33,654 bases of DNA from Bordetella parapertussis (GTDB taxonomy: Bacteria; Pseudomonadota; Gammaproteobacteria; Burkholderiales; SG8-39): contig CAMDFL010000035.1 in NCBI GenBank assembly GCA_945897475.1, positions 1 to 33,654 of the forward strand, in the 5' to 3' direction. Under the pieces are notes generated by a model. The model saw only the letters and a list, made by a program, of their open reading frames with translations, was not told the DNA's origin and searched no databases. Positions 1-8,150 of the stretch are shown piece after piece (position 1 is the first letter of the stretch; each line of letters begins with the position of its first letter). The position numbers and the translations under genes are program-made.

Positions 1-104
1 GCTTAATTCAGGTCCATTTTTCTCTGGGAAACGAGGCAGATTAATATTTTTACCCAACGGGGCTCATGGAATTTCAATACTATGTTCAGCGCCTGTGGCT
101 TAAC

Positions 105-458
105 CTAACTTTTTTCTGGCACTAATATATTAGAGCAAGCCTCAGCCACGCCATTCGCCGGCTCCTTCTCTCCAGGCATTGTGGCAAATCCCGCCTTTGT
201 GATTAGGCCACTGCGAGAATAGCGTTCCGCTTTATTCAGTTCAGCCATTCGCTCAGAAAGATTCGGGGCATTATTAAATTGCACGCTACAAATTTTACCA
301 AGCGCAGTGGCCACAGCAGTGTCAGTCTGCGCCTTCGCTAGCCTCTGTGCGGCGCCTGGCGACTTCCACCCGACCAGCTCGAACCCTATCCATGGGATCA
401 GCACAGCTCCCGCGAGTGCGCCTAGGAGAAAGGGTTTTGCATCCTTCTTGATGTCCAT
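105..458 (-). CDS. small membrane-anchored hypothetical protein
   Basis: The protein has about 117 residues. It opens with a short charged segment (MDIKKDAKPF), followed by one hydrophobic stretch at about residues 11-30, which is a likely membrane anchor. The rest is a soluble, helix-prone tail with two cysteines (in GKICSV and AEACSN). A longer reading frame begins at 500, but I prefer the ATG at 458 for two reasons: AAAGGAA lies just upstream, and a good promoter at 501-529 would start transcription near 494, downstream of the longer start. The WxSPGAAQRLAK..TDTAVATALGKIC pattern resembles a family of uncharacterised proteins common in alpha- and betaproteobacteria. That resemblance is from memory and no function is known to me. 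The gene is divergent from the lipoprotein gene at 680. Confidence 0.6.
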   Translation of the reverse strand: MDIKKDAKPFLLGALAGAVLIPWIGFELVGWKSPGAAQRLAKAQTDTAVATALGKICSVQFNNAPNLSERMAELNKAERYSRSGLITKAGFATMPGEKEPANGVAEACSNILVPEKS

Positions 459-500
459 GTCAATTCCTTTCGCTACAGAGGAAGTCCCTGAATGCGCCAT

Positions 501-529
501 ATTATAGACCTATTACGCTAGCCTGAGAA
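501..529 (-). promoter_or_regulatory. sigma70-like promoter for the 105-458 gene
   Basis: On the minus strand there is a perfect TATAAT (501-506) and a TTCTCA -35-like hexamer (524-529) separated by exactly 17 bp. Transcription would start around 494, giving a leader of about 35 nt with the AAAGGAA ribosome site just ahead of the ATG at 458. Confidence 0.5.
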
Positions 530-679
530 ATCTGTGTGATGGCGGGCCCTTCAGGTTTTCAGCAAGCGTGCCGTTTTCCTGCGAAAGTCGTGAATTGCAT
601 GTATTTCAGTGCCGGAGTAAAGTGCTTAACATAATAATAATGAGACGTTGTGCTTGTTCATCAACTAGGAGGAGATTAC

Positions 680-1216
680 ATGAATAAGATAGTGATTCTC
701 GGGAGTGTTTCGGCGTTGGCTGTACTTTCTGGCTGCGCCTCGGTAAGTCCGCAATATGTAGAGTGTTTACAGCCCAATCGCCGGGTTGCCGTTGAGATCG
801 TCGGCAGCAAGGTCGCATTGCCGCCGAAACCCAAACCTGGAGCTGAACCGCCCAGTAAACCTGCCAAGCCAGGCCAGGAAAACGTGATGATGAATGCGCT
901 GGCGCAAGGCAATAGTGCCTTTGACTACGGCTCAGGGGTACTTAAACCCGACGGCAAAGCCGAACTCGACAAACTAGCAAACTCTGTCATGAAGGGCGTT
1001 GGCAAGGACACGCGACCGACCACGGTGGGCGCGATTGTCATTTCCGGGCACATTGATGTTTCGGAAGAAGCCGCTGGCAAGCAGGCTATCGGCGAAGCCC
1101 GCGCGATTGCTGCACGAGATCATCTCGTCAGCCGCGGGCTGGACAGCAAACTCATGTTCTGGGAAAGCAAGGGGGCAAAAGAACCGATTCCTGTTACAAA
1201 GTTCTGCGGAAACTAG
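680..1216 (+). CDS. lipoprotein with a circularly permuted OmpA-like domain
   Basis: The protein has 178 residues. The start at 680 is supported by AGGAGGAG a few bases upstream. Residues 1-18 form a lipoprotein signal with the lipobox LSGC, so Cys19 would be lipidated. The mature protein begins with YVECLQPNRRVAVEIVGSK (about 26-44), which matches the LAST segment of ordinary OmpA-like domains (compare IACLEPNRRVEVEVVG at the end of the OmpA encoded at 5718-6479). A Pro/Lys-rich linker (about 48-66) follows. Then comes the rest of the domain in normal order: FDYGSGVLKPDGKAELDKL, GHID, a helix and a terminal KFCGN that aligns with VKNC. The Asp of the GHTD-like motif and the second Arg of LSxRRA, the known peptidoglycan-contact residues of OmpA, are both kept. 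The cysteine pair (C29, C176) also fits the usual OmpA disulfide. The likely role is outer-membrane anchoring to peptidoglycan; the permutation is my inference. Confidence 0.8.
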   Translation: MNKIVILGSVSALAVLSGCASVSPQYVECLQPNRRVAVEIVGSKVALPPKPKPGAEPPSKPAKPGQENVMMNALAQGNSAFDYGSGVLKPDGKAELDKLANSVMKGVGKDTRPTTVGAIVISGHIDVSEEAAGKQAIGEARAIAARDHLVSRGLDSKLMFWESKGAKEPIPVTKFCGN

Positions 1217-1249
1217 CTGAAGGTCGCGCCAATCGACTTCTGCTATTGA

Positions 1250-3355
1250 GTGCAATTCCCTTGGCGTCTCAATTTGAGGCGCCGGGGGAGTTCCTTACCT
1301 GACCCGCAACGCAGGATGCCCCTAATGAAGCTGACGCCACCATTGGCAGTGCCGAGAACGGCTGCCTATTTTCGCTTGCGATCTTGTCTCGACAGTGCCA
1401 CTGATCCCAATTTTGAACCCGCCGCGAGAAAGACTGCGACACTTGCCGATTCTTTGGGACCGGCGTTTCGTGTCAGGCTAAAATCCCGCCGGTTCCGCGT
1501 ATCCCCAAAGCTTTTTGCCTTTCTGCAATTCGGCATTGGTGGCCAGATGCTTCGTTTCCATCCCTTTGCGGCATCCGCAGGTGATTACGAGTTTCGAATT
1601 GCAAAATCATCAGGTTTGGCCTACCTGACGGAACCGAAAACGGGCCGCACCTGGGTGTTCACCCTGGAGCCTTTCCGTAGCGCTCGCCGTGCCGGACGGG
1701 AGGCATCAGCAGTAGCTATCAGGGAGCCGTTTGCAAATCTGGATGCTGCGCGGTGGGGCGCGCCTCGATTCATGCATGTTGCAAAATGGCTCAAAGCGCA
1801 ATATCAGAATCTGCCCGGGCCGTCGAGGGATGGCCAGCCCCTGCCGGTGGTGCTCTCGGGTGCGGTGGTTGCGGGATTCCATATCATCGATCCCGTTACC
1901 GGGAGGCAATTGGTAACGCTGAGAAGCCATTCTCTTGCAGCCGGTCAGGGCTACGTCACGGTGCAAAAGGACGCACTGCGACTTTCTCAAGGTTCTACCG
2001 TGGTCTATTTCCCAGTAAAAGATTTGCTCGCCCGCTGGGGAAACCAGATCACTCGAAACGCAATCTATGCCTCCGCCGAGGAAGCCCGGCAAAGGGCTGC
2101 CGAACTGGGTATTCATCTGGCACTGGGGCGCTTCATGACGCAGTTACTGGGTTCCTCGCAGGAGCCCACGTCCGACTTACTGGCCCAACTGGCGACGTTT
2201 AGTGCTGCTGCGGAGACGGTCTGTAGTGACCGGAGGGGAAGCATTGGTCTCGCACTTACGCTGCCGAAAAGATTTGGCGGCCGTAGAAGAATTGCTTTCA
2301 GACTAATGGATTTTGGCCCACATGCACGCCTCAAGCCGGGTCTGTGTTGGGTTTCGCATCAAGGTCTCATGGTTCTATGGACTGCTGCCGACGGTAATGT
2401 TGCGGCCTTCGGTGTTAGCCGAAGTGGCGTGCGCCGTATTGGCGTGTTCCCTTCCGTAGAATCGGCACGGACAGCAGCGGCCTTGAATCCAGCGTCGCTT
2501 GTTCAGGAAGCGTTGGTGCGGAAGCGTGAGCCCGGCAGTAACCTGTCTGGCCGGATCGCTCAGTTCAACCATTTCGATGTGACCCTAAATGCTGACGAAC
2601 GTCGGGTTCCATTGGTCAACGTGTTTACAGGAACGAAAATCCAGTTCCGAACGACGTCCTGGCGAGGCCAGTGGTCTCCGAAGATTCTTTTGTCGCCTGC
2701 CGGACCGATTTTGGTAATGTTCGCCAAAACTTCCGTCCGGCAACCCGCGTGGCTTGCCTATCGGCCGCTCGCGAAGGAAGCGAAGGTATCTCAACTCGTG
2801 CTCCCCAGTGCCGAAGGACGTGGCCGACCATCACTCGAAGCGATGGCAGTTTTATTGTCAAAGCAGTTTTCCATTCGTGTGACGGTTGCTGGCCCGGAGC
2901 AAGAATCATCAGCCACACTGGATGACATGCATTCCATCCTGCGACGGGTGGTTCCTGATGGATTGCAAAATTGGCTGCGCAAGGAGCGCGACACGCGAGT
3001 GAGGCAGTTTTACGAGTTGGCAGGCTCCCTCAGGGAGGCTTTGTTATCGCTTGATGTGAGGCGCAAGCGTGAAGCGCTTATGGCAGCCGAATATTTCTAT
3101 TTTGGCAAACCAACTGACCAAATACTGAATTTCCATGCACCGCTTTTCAAAGCTGATTCCGAAGCCTGGTCGGCGCATTTGGGGGAAGGAGGGCGTGCCG
3201 ACATCCGGGCCAAAGAATTGGTTCGCAGCCTGGGATCGTTCGTATCAGAGTGTCCGAAACAAGGTCTGCCGATTACGATGCAATCGCGTTTCTCCAAATT
3301 TCAGGACGCTGTGATCCAGTTTGGCGATGCAGTAGCAATAGGCAACGAACACTAG
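1250..3355 (+). CDS. large hypothetical protein, unrecognised family
   Basis: An open frame of up to 701 codons that I cannot assign to a family. It starts 34 bp after the lipoprotein gene on the same strand, so the two may be co-transcribed. The first in-frame start is GTG at 1250. ATG at 1316 (MPLMKL) is an alternative, and neither has a strong ribosome site. There is no signal peptide, transmembrane segment or obvious catalytic motif. The protein is basic and rich in beta-prone stretches. Two segments look alike: one near residues 270-295 (IYASAEEARQRAAEL) and one near residues 400-425 (VFPSVESARTAAAL). Each has a beta strand followed by an Ala/Arg helix, which hints at an internal duplication. 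The C-terminal 150 residues are more helical. Base composition resembles its neighbours, so recent foreign origin is not obvious. Confidence 0.65.
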   Translation: MQFPWRLNLRRRGSSLPDPQRRMPLMKLTPPLAVPRTAAYFRLRSCLDSATDPNFEPAARKTATLADSLGPAFRVRLKSRRFRVSPKLFAFLQFGIGGQMLRFHPFAASAGDYEFRIAKSSGLAYLTEPKTGRTWVFTLEPFRSARRAGREASAVAIREPFANLDAARWGAPRFMHVAKWLKAQYQNLPGPSRDGQPLPVVLSGAVVAGFHIIDPVTGRQLVTLRSHSLAAGQGYVTVQKDALRLSQGSTVVYFPVKDLLARWGNQITRNAIYASAEEARQRAAELGIHLALGRFMTQLLGSSQEPTSDLLAQLATFSAAAETVCSDRRGSIGLALTLPKRFGGRRRIAFRLMDFGPHARLKPGLCWVSHQGLMVLWTAADGNVAAFGVSRSGVRRIGVFPSVESARTAAALNPASLVQEALVRKREPGSNLSGRIAQFNHFDVTLNADERRVPLVNVFTGTKIQFRTTSWRGQWSPKILLSPAGPILVMFAKTSVRQPAWLAYRPLAKEAKVSQLVLPSAEGRGRPSLEAMAVLLSKQFSIRVTVAGPEQESSATLDDMHSILRRVVPDGLQNWLRKERDTRVRQFYELAGSLREALLSLDVRRKREALMAAEYFYFGKPTDQILNFHAPLFKADSEAWSAHLGEGGRADIRAKELVRSLGSFVSECPKQGLPITMQSRFSKFQDAVIQFGDAVAIGNEH

Positions 3356-3705
3356 AATTTCTGGGGAAAACGTTAGAAACGCACTCAGTAGAAAGGTTTC
3401 GCTCTGTCGTATCGACCGTGCTCCGCGAGGTCGATGGCATTGCGCAAAGAAATCGACGGTAACCCACGCTAACCCGAGTCAATTCTGGCACACCGTAGCG
3501 AACCTTTTCCAATTCCCCACCGCCCGACCAAATTACTTATCGCACCTGCTGCCTGTAAGTCATTGAAAATACTCGAAGTGGCGTCGCGAGCGCTCGCGTC
3601 CCTATTGATAACAGAGAGAGGAATTTGCGGGAATCGGGCGGAAAGTCGTGCCGCCGCCGAAGCGACGCGCGCGACGTCATTGCGGTTTTCACTGGGGGAA
3701 CAGGC
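3356..3705. other. intergenic stretch, no gene seen
   Basis: This is about 350 bp between the end of the large hypothetical gene and the ssrA terminator. No reading frame here is convincing; the frames that exist run into the tmRNA gene. A GC-rich palindromic core (GCGAGCGCTCGC, near 3587) is present, but I see no promoter or RNA structure that I would defend. Confidence 0.4.
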
Positions 3706-3735
3706 AAAAAAAATCCCAACTGATAAGAGTTGGGA
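3706..3735 (-). terminator. rho-independent terminator of ssrA
   Basis: The stem pairs TCCCAAC (3714-3720) with GTTGGGA (3729-3735) around an 8-nt loop. Eight A on the plus strand (3706-3713) become the U-run on the minus strand. It lies 12 bp past the tmRNA 3' end. Confidence 0.85.
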
Positions 3736-3746
3736 CTTTAAGGTAT

Positions 3747-4110
3747 TGGTGGAGCCGGGGGGAATTGAACCCCCGTCCGCAAGTCCTACACAGCCAGTAC
3801 TACATACTTAGCCAAATTATTTGATTTAACCTTTTGCACGCCAACCGGCAGGCTGGCAAATGGCGATCCGCAAGGTTTTCGAGTCTCCGCGCGCGGCATA
3901 CAGAGACCTTATCCCATGAAAATGACTCTGCTGTCAGCTTGCGCCAACCCGGCCCATGAGCAGACCGGTGCAGAGTCCAGCCGGTTTTAGGCGGCTAGAG
4001 CAAAACGCTCGTCGTTTGCGTTTGTGGTTTTCCAGTTGGATTTACGAGGTGGCTGGTCCTCGGTATGCACTGTACTGCTTCGATACCCACGTCGAAACCA
4101 AGTCGGCCCC
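3747..4110 (-). ncRNA. ssrA: tmRNA (one-piece), tag ANDERFALAA
   Basis: The minus strand reads from GGGGCCGACTTGGTTTCGAC (5' end at 4110) to the T-arm GGGGGTTCAATTCCCCC and a 3' GGCTCCACCA ending at 3747, giving 364 nt with CCA encoded. These are the two halves of the tRNA-like domain. The tag reading frame lies at 4019-3987: GCA resume codon, AAC GAC GAG CGT TTT GCT CTA GCC GCC, then TAA. This gives ANDERFALAA, a tag known from betaproteobacteria. tmRNA with SmpB rescues stalled ribosomes and tags the unfinished proteins for proteolysis. The 5' and 3' halves are continuous, so this is not the split form found in some betaproteobacteria. No strong promoter is evident upstream; two 11-bp direct repeats lie at 4153-4177. 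Confidence 0.95.
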
Positions 4111-4207
4111 GAATTTTCGTGTACTTCTTGCTCCAGAAAAATCTGAAGCCGTTGTGAATCAACCGCTGTGAATCAACTACTGGCGACATTATCCCATAGA
4201 TGGGGTT

Positions 4208-4858
4208 TTAGCCCAGATAGTTCAATACCTCCATCGGTGTGGCGATCAGCGCATCGGCGCCCCATTTTTCGGGCTGTTCGCCGTCTCCAAGGTAGCCGTA
4301 GGTGGCGGCCAGCACCGGCATGCCAGCGGCACGCGCGGCCTGTATGTCGCGCAGATCATCGCCGACATAGAGGCAATTATGTGGGGCTACGCCTATCTGC
4401 TGCGCTGCGTGTAGTAGTGAATCAGGGGCTGGCTTCAGGCGGGACGTGGTATCTCCGGATACTACGCATGCCGCGCGTTTTTCGATTCCCAGTAGCGCGA
4501 CCAGGGGGAGGGTGAAGCGTGACGCCTTGTTGGTGACGATGCCCCAGGGCATAGGGCGGGATTCGATCTGGTCGAGCAGACCCGCCATTCCAGGGAACAG
4601 CCGCGTATCAACACAGACTGCCATTTCATACAAATCGAGGAATCGAACTTGCAGCGCTGCATAGTCGGGGTGCTGAGGGGTGATGCCAAAGCCAGCCTGG
4701 ATCAGGCCGCGTGCGCCGCTGGAGGCGAGACGGCGAGCCGATTCCAGGCAAACGATGGGGCGTCCTTTCTCGATCAGCAGCCGATTTAGGGCCGCGCCCA
4801 AGTCGGGCGCCGTGTCGGCGAGGGTTCCATCGAGATCGAACAAAATAGTTTCTATCAC
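4208..4858 (-). CDS. gph: phosphoglycolate phosphatase (HAD family)
   Basis: The protein has 216 residues and hydrolyses 2-phosphoglycolate, a product of DNA 3'-end repair. All four HAD motifs are visible: FDLDGTLADT with Asp8 (nucleophile) and Asp10, GIVTNK (motif II Thr), the lysine of RLKPAPDSLL, and the acidic pair in YVGDDLRDI. A cap domain sits between motifs I and II. The start is a GTG at 4858 with GAGGG about 9 bases upstream. It lies 43 bp downstream of ubiG on the same strand, a pairing common in betaproteobacteria, so the two are probably one transcript. The length is slightly short for the family but complete. Related HAD phosphatases cannot be told apart by motif alone, but the context supports Gph. 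Confidence 0.9.
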   Translation of the reverse strand: MIETILFDLDGTLADTAPDLGAALNRLLIEKGRPIVCLESARRLASSGARGLIQAGFGITPQHPDYAALQVRFLDLYEMAVCVDTRLFPGMAGLLDQIESRPMPWGIVTNKASRFTLPLVALLGIEKRAACVVSGDTTSRLKPAPDSLLHAAQQIGVAPHNCLYVGDDLRDIQAARAAGMPVLAATYGYLGDGEQPEKWGADALIATPMEVLNYLG

Positions 4859-4901
4859 TGGCGGCCCTCGGTTGAGTGTTGTGAAAACGGAAGGGCTGAG
4901 G

Positions 4902-5609
4902 CTAGCTTGCTGCGATTTTTTTCGTTCGCATGAGGTAATTCACACTGGTATCGTTACCCAGTGAATACACTTTCGTTACAGGGTTGTAGTGCATGCCGAT
5001 AATTTCTTCAACTTCAAGGTCGGCGGTGCGGCACATAGCGGCAAGCTCGGCGGGACGTATGAATTTTTGATAGTCGTGCGTACCACGGGGCAAAAGCTTC
5101 AATATATATTCCGCGCCAACGATTGCGAATAGATATGCCTTGGGGTTGCGATTGATGGTGGAGAAGAAAACCTGTCCGCAGGGCGCAGCGAGCGCCGCAC
5201 AGGCCAAAACGGTGCTTTGCGGATCAGGCACGTGTTCGAGTAACTCCATGCAGGTGACGATCTCGTAGCTGCCTGGCTCGCGAGCGGCAAGCACTTCTGC
5301 GGCGATCACCTGGTAGTCGACCGTCATGTGCGATTCAAGCAGGTGCAACTGGGCGACCTTTAATGCCTTTTCAGACAGATCAATCCCGCATACCTTTGCC
5401 CCTCGTTGCGCCATGGACTCGGTGAGAATGCCGCCCCCACAACCCACATCCAGAACGCGCTTGCCGCGCAGTGGGGCGTGTTGGTCAATCCAATCCAGAC
5501 GCAAAGGGTTGATTTGGTGCAGGGGCGCGAACTCGCCCTCGGGGTCCCACCAGCGATGGGCCAGTGCACTGAATTTATCGATTTCCTGGGGATCGGCGTT
5601 GATTTGCAT
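4902..5609 (-). CDS. ubiG: 3-demethylubiquinone 3-O-methyltransferase
   Basis: The protein has 235 residues and catalyses both O-methylations of the ubiquinone ring using S-adenosylmethionine. The N-terminus [23 protein letters not shown] is the family signature. The SAM-binding motif [13 protein letters not shown] is at about residues 52-64, the acidic loop GIDLSEKAL follows, and [10 protein letters not shown] is the post-motif II segment. The C-terminal GMHYNP...[11 protein letters not shown] matches UbiG, including a membrane-associating surface region. It starts at the ATG at 5609 with only a weak ribosome site. It is followed by gph, and upstream it is separated from ompA by a strong terminator, so it likely has its own promoter in the short gap at 5610-5645. 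Confidence 0.95.
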   Translation of the reverse strand: MQINADPQEIDKFSALAHRWWDPEGEFAPLHQINPLRLDWIDQHAPLRGKRVLDVGCGGGILTESMAQRGAKVCGIDLSEKALKVAQLHLLESHMTVDYQVIAAEVLAAREPGSYEIVTCMELLEHVPDPQSTVLACAALAAPCGQVFFSTINRNPKAYLFAIVGAEYILKLLPRGTHDYQKFIRPAELAAMCRTADLEVEEIIGMHYNPVTKVYSLGNDTSVNYLMRTKKIAAS

Positions 5610-5645
5610 AGGCCTGTGTCAGGTTCCAGTATGTGCCAGAAATAA

Positions 5646-5671
5646 AAAAGCCCTGCCGAGGCAGGGCTTTT
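5646..5671 (-). terminator. bidirectional-looking terminator after ompA
   Basis: A near-perfect hairpin: AAAAAGCCCTGCC and GGCAGGGCTTTTT around a GA loop. It lies 46 bp after the ompA stop codon on the minus strand and ahead of ubiG. T-runs are present in both orientations. Confidence 0.9.
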
Positions 5672-5717
5672 TCAGTCGCGCGAGCGTTTATTTGCTGCGA
5701 ATACCAATCACCAAGCT

Positions 5718-6479
5718 TCAGCGGGCAGCCGGCTTGGCGCCCGGTTTGATCGCCTCAGGCTTGGCTTCAGGCTTGGCAGCTTCAGGCTTGCCGACTCCGG
5801 CACGCGTTCCCACGACTTCAACCTCTACGCGGCGATTGGGCTCCAGGCACGCGATTGTTGCCTTGGATTTGCTGCCGGTGCAGTTCTTCACCGGCTGGCG
5901 CTTGCCCTTGCCTTCGGTGTAGACGCGGTTGGCGGCGATGCCTTTGCTCACCATGTAGGCCTTGACCGCTTCAGCGCGGCGGACCGACAGCTTCTGGTTG
6001 TAGGCGTCACTGCCAATGCGGTCAGTGTGACCCACGGCGATGACCACTTCCAGATTGACGCCCTTCATGCGGGTCACCAGGTCGTCCAGCTTGGTGCGGG
6101 CATCAGGCTTGACCACGGCCTTGTCGAAATCGAACAGGGCATCGGCTTGCAAGGTGACCTTTTCGATAACTGGGGCTGCTGCGGCCGGTTTCGGCTTCGC
6201 GGCGGGGGCAGGCTGGGCTTCAGGCTTGGCTGCAGGCTTGGCTTCGGGCTTTGGAGCCGGTTTCGCTGCAGGTTTCGGCACCAGGTCCGGATCGCACTCA
6301 GCGACTGCCATCGACGGGGCCCAATATCCGGTACGCAAGCAGGTACCGTAGTTTTGCGCCTTCACGATCCCGCCAAGGCTGGTGACGTAGCCTGACGGGG
6401 TTTGAGCGAGTGCGCCAGCCGAAGTGGTGCAAAGTGCTATAGCGGATATGGCAAGCAGTGAATGTGCTGTTTTATTCAT
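5718..6479 (-). CDS. ompA: OmpA-family outer-membrane/peptidoglycan-binding protein (RmpM type)
   Basis: The protein has 253 residues. A Sec signal peptide (about 1-25, cleavage near ALAQ) is followed by a short conserved segment, YGTCLRTGYWAP...AECDPDLVPKP, typical of betaproteobacterial OmpA proteins that lack a beta-barrel. A Pro/Ala/Lys/Glu linker follows. Then comes a complete OmpA-like domain: FDFDKAVVKPD, GHTDRIGSDAYNQKLSVRRAEAV, GKGKRQPVKNC, and IACLEPNRRVEVEVVG. A second Lys/Pro/Ala tail closes the protein. The Asp and Arg that hold diaminopimelate in the family are present. The role is a structural link between outer membrane and peptidoglycan. AAGGGG stands about 9 bases before the ATG, a TATAAT lies at 6524-6529 and a terminator follows the gene, so it is probably a single-gene unit. 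It is the natural comparator for the permuted lipoprotein at 680. Confidence 0.92.
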   Translation of the reverse strand: MNKTAHSLLAISAIALCTTSAGALAQTPSGYVTSLGGIVKAQNYGTCLRTGYWAPSMAVAECDPDLVPKPAAKPAPKPEAKPAAKPEAQPAPAAKPKPAAAAPVIEKVTLQADALFDFDKAVVKPDARTKLDDLVTRMKGVNLEVVIAVGHTDRIGSDAYNQKLSVRRAEAVKAYMVSKGIAANRVYTEGKGKRQPVKNCTGSKSKATIACLEPNRRVEVEVVGTRAGVGKPEAAKPEAKPEAIKPGAKPAAR

Positions 6480-6523
6480 TATAAATAACCCCTTAAAAAT
6501 GGTCTGTTTCCTGATTGAAAATC

Positions 6524-6529
6524 ATTATA
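6524..6529 (-). promoter_or_regulatory. probable -10 element of ompA
   Basis: The minus strand reads TATAAT here, in an AT-rich stretch. A start site near 6517 would give a leader of about 38 nt. I see no good -35 hexamer at 17 bp, so only the -10 is called. Confidence 0.4.
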
Positions 6530-6583
6530 ATTATTTGTTTTGCAAGGTTATTGGTTTTTTGCGTCACCCGACATTGCCGTGAC

Positions 6584-7912
6584 TCAAATTAACCTTTTTT
6601 TCGGTAACAGCTTATCGTGCCACAAGCTGGCGGTTTTGTCTATGCTGTCAAAAGGGTCTCCGGTGGGTTCCCCATATGATATTCGCAACTGACCTGCGAC
6701 CCATACATGGCTGACATCCTCGCGCCCGGCGACATAGACCAAGTGTGAAATCGGATCGTAGCAGGGGGTGAGCCCTACCGAGGAGAAGTTGACAGCACAT
6801 AGGTCGGCGGCCTTGCCTGGCTGGATCGACCCGATGCTCCTCTCCAGTCCGAGCGCCCTGGCGCCACCCAGGGTGGCTGCCCGCAATGCGGCGCTTGCAG
6901 GCATCGCCTGGGCATTGCCCGAGGCGCCCTTGGCCAGCAGGGCAGCCAGTCGCATCTCCTGGAACATATCCAGACGATTATTGCTTGCGGCACCGTCGGT
7001 ACCCAGCCCGAGATTGACACCCTCCGAGTGCAACTGATGGATGGGTGCGAATCCACTCGCCAGTTTCAGATTTGAGGAAGGGCAATGGGCCACCGAAGCC
7101 GCATGCCGTGCCAGCAGTTCGATCTCGCGTTCTTCAAGATGCACCGAATGCACCGCGATCAGCCGTGGCCCGAGTACGCCCAGTGAATTCATTCTATCCA
7201 GGGGGCGGCGCCTATGGTGCGTCATGCTTTGATTGATTTCGTCGTGTGTTTCGTGCAGGTGAAGGTGAATCGGAAGGTCGAGTTCCTCCGCGATGGTGAC
7301 GACTCTGGCAAACGCGCGATCAGAAACGGTGTAGGGCGCATGCGGGGCCATGCAGAAGCTCACCGTTGGGTGGTCCTTGAAACGATCACGGGCCGCCAGG
7401 CCTTTGGCAAGATAATCGTCCGCGTCTGACGCATAGGGGGTTGGAAAATCGATGGTGATGATGCCAATCGATGCACGCATGCCGCAATCAAGCGCGGCTT
7501 GAGCGGCGGCTTGCGGATAAAAATACATATCGTTGAAACAAGTGATTCCGCCTGCGAGCATCTCCATGCAGGCGAGCCGGGTGCCGTCGCGCACGAACTC
7601 GGGGGAAACGTGTTTTGCTTCCGCGGGCCAGATGTGTTGGGTGAGCCAAGTCATCAGCGGCAAATCGTCGGCCAGGCCGCGCATAAGACTCATCGCGGCG
7701 TGCGTATGAAGATTGATTAATCCGGGAATAAGCGCGTGATCCAGCAAGAGATGCTTTTCGGTGGCATGAAACCGGAGCGCTGCTAGGTCCGAGGGCAGAA
7801 TTGCTAAGATGCGCCCATTGTGTACCGCGACGCTGTGCGATTCGAGCACTACGCCCTCGGGCTCCACCGGAATCACCCATTTCGCGTCGATTAAAAGATC
7901 TATGTTTTCCAT
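6584..7912 (-). CDS. mtaD: TRZ/ATZ-family amidohydrolase, probable MTA/SAH deaminase
   Basis: The protein has 442 residues from the ATG at 7912. An upstream in-frame TTG at 7948 is less likely. It is a metal-dependent amidohydrolase of the TrzN/SsnA/MtaD group. Metal ligands are visible as HTH (His69, His71), the His of HLHLHETHDE, the His of AVHSVHL and the Asp of LGTDGAASNN. PGLINLHTHAAMSLMRG and MLAGGITCFNDMYF are signatures of 5'-methylthioadenosine/S-adenosylhomocysteine deaminases. The enzyme would deaminate MTA or SAH, or a related purine or guanidine substrate; motifs alone do not fix the substrate. The gene is divergent from gyrA. In other betaproteobacteria a TRZ/ATZ hydrolase also sits near ubiG, gph, ompA and gyrA, which supports the annotation by context. 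Confidence 0.85.
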   Translation of the reverse strand: MENIDLLIDAKWVIPVEPEGVVLESHSVAVHNGRILAILPSDLAALRFHATEKHLLLDHALIPGLINLHTHAAMSLMRGLADDLPLMTWLTQHIWPAEAKHVSPEFVRDGTRLACMEMLAGGITCFNDMYFYPQAAAQAALDCGMRASIGIITIDFPTPYASDADDYLAKGLAARDRFKDHPTVSFCMAPHAPYTVSDRAFARVVTIAEELDLPIHLHLHETHDEINQSMTHHRRRPLDRMNSLGVLGPRLIAVHSVHLEEREIELLARHAASVAHCPSSNLKLASGFAPIHQLHSEGVNLGLGTDGAASNNRLDMFQEMRLAALLAKGASGNAQAMPASAALRAATLGGARALGLERSIGSIQPGKAADLCAVNFSSVGLTPCYDPISHLVYVAGREDVSHVWVAGQLRISYGEPTGDPFDSIDKTASLWHDKLLPKKRLI

Positions 7913-8051
7913 GGTTCGAGAGGGTGTGATCGAAGCGCTAAGCCGCAAGCCATTGGAGAATGCGCCGGATCATACACTGCCGAGTTAGAGCATAAGCAAC
8001 CTAAACAGGCGCAAAAAGAAGCGCTTAAAAGTGGTTTGCGATGCCAGGAAC

Positions 8052-8060
8052 TGGTAAGAT
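8052..8060 (+). promoter_or_regulatory. candidate extended -10 promoter for gyrA
   Basis: TGGTAAGAT fits an extended -10 (TGn followed by a TATAAT-like hexamer) about 90 bp ahead of gyrA. No good -35 is present. Downstream, a small CCG-TTCG-CGG hairpin precedes eight T (about 8083-8098) and could act as a weak leader terminator. Confidence 0.3.
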
Positions 8061-8150
8061 TTAGTGCTTCAGAAATGCCGTTCGCGGTCTTTTTTTTGCT
8101 CATGCTTGAGCCCACGGTTTGTTTTTTAGACCGCCTTGTCCCAGCCGTAG

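Noticed and set aside
3563-3811. Plus-strand frame of 82 codons
   Set aside because: It runs through the ssrA terminator and the tmRNA 3' end; no ribosome site or recognisable protein.
3747-4110. Two-piece (split) tmRNA, known in some betaproteobacteria
   Set aside because: The 5' tRNA-like half, tag frame and 3' half are continuous in the usual order, and the tag lies between them, so it is the one-piece form.
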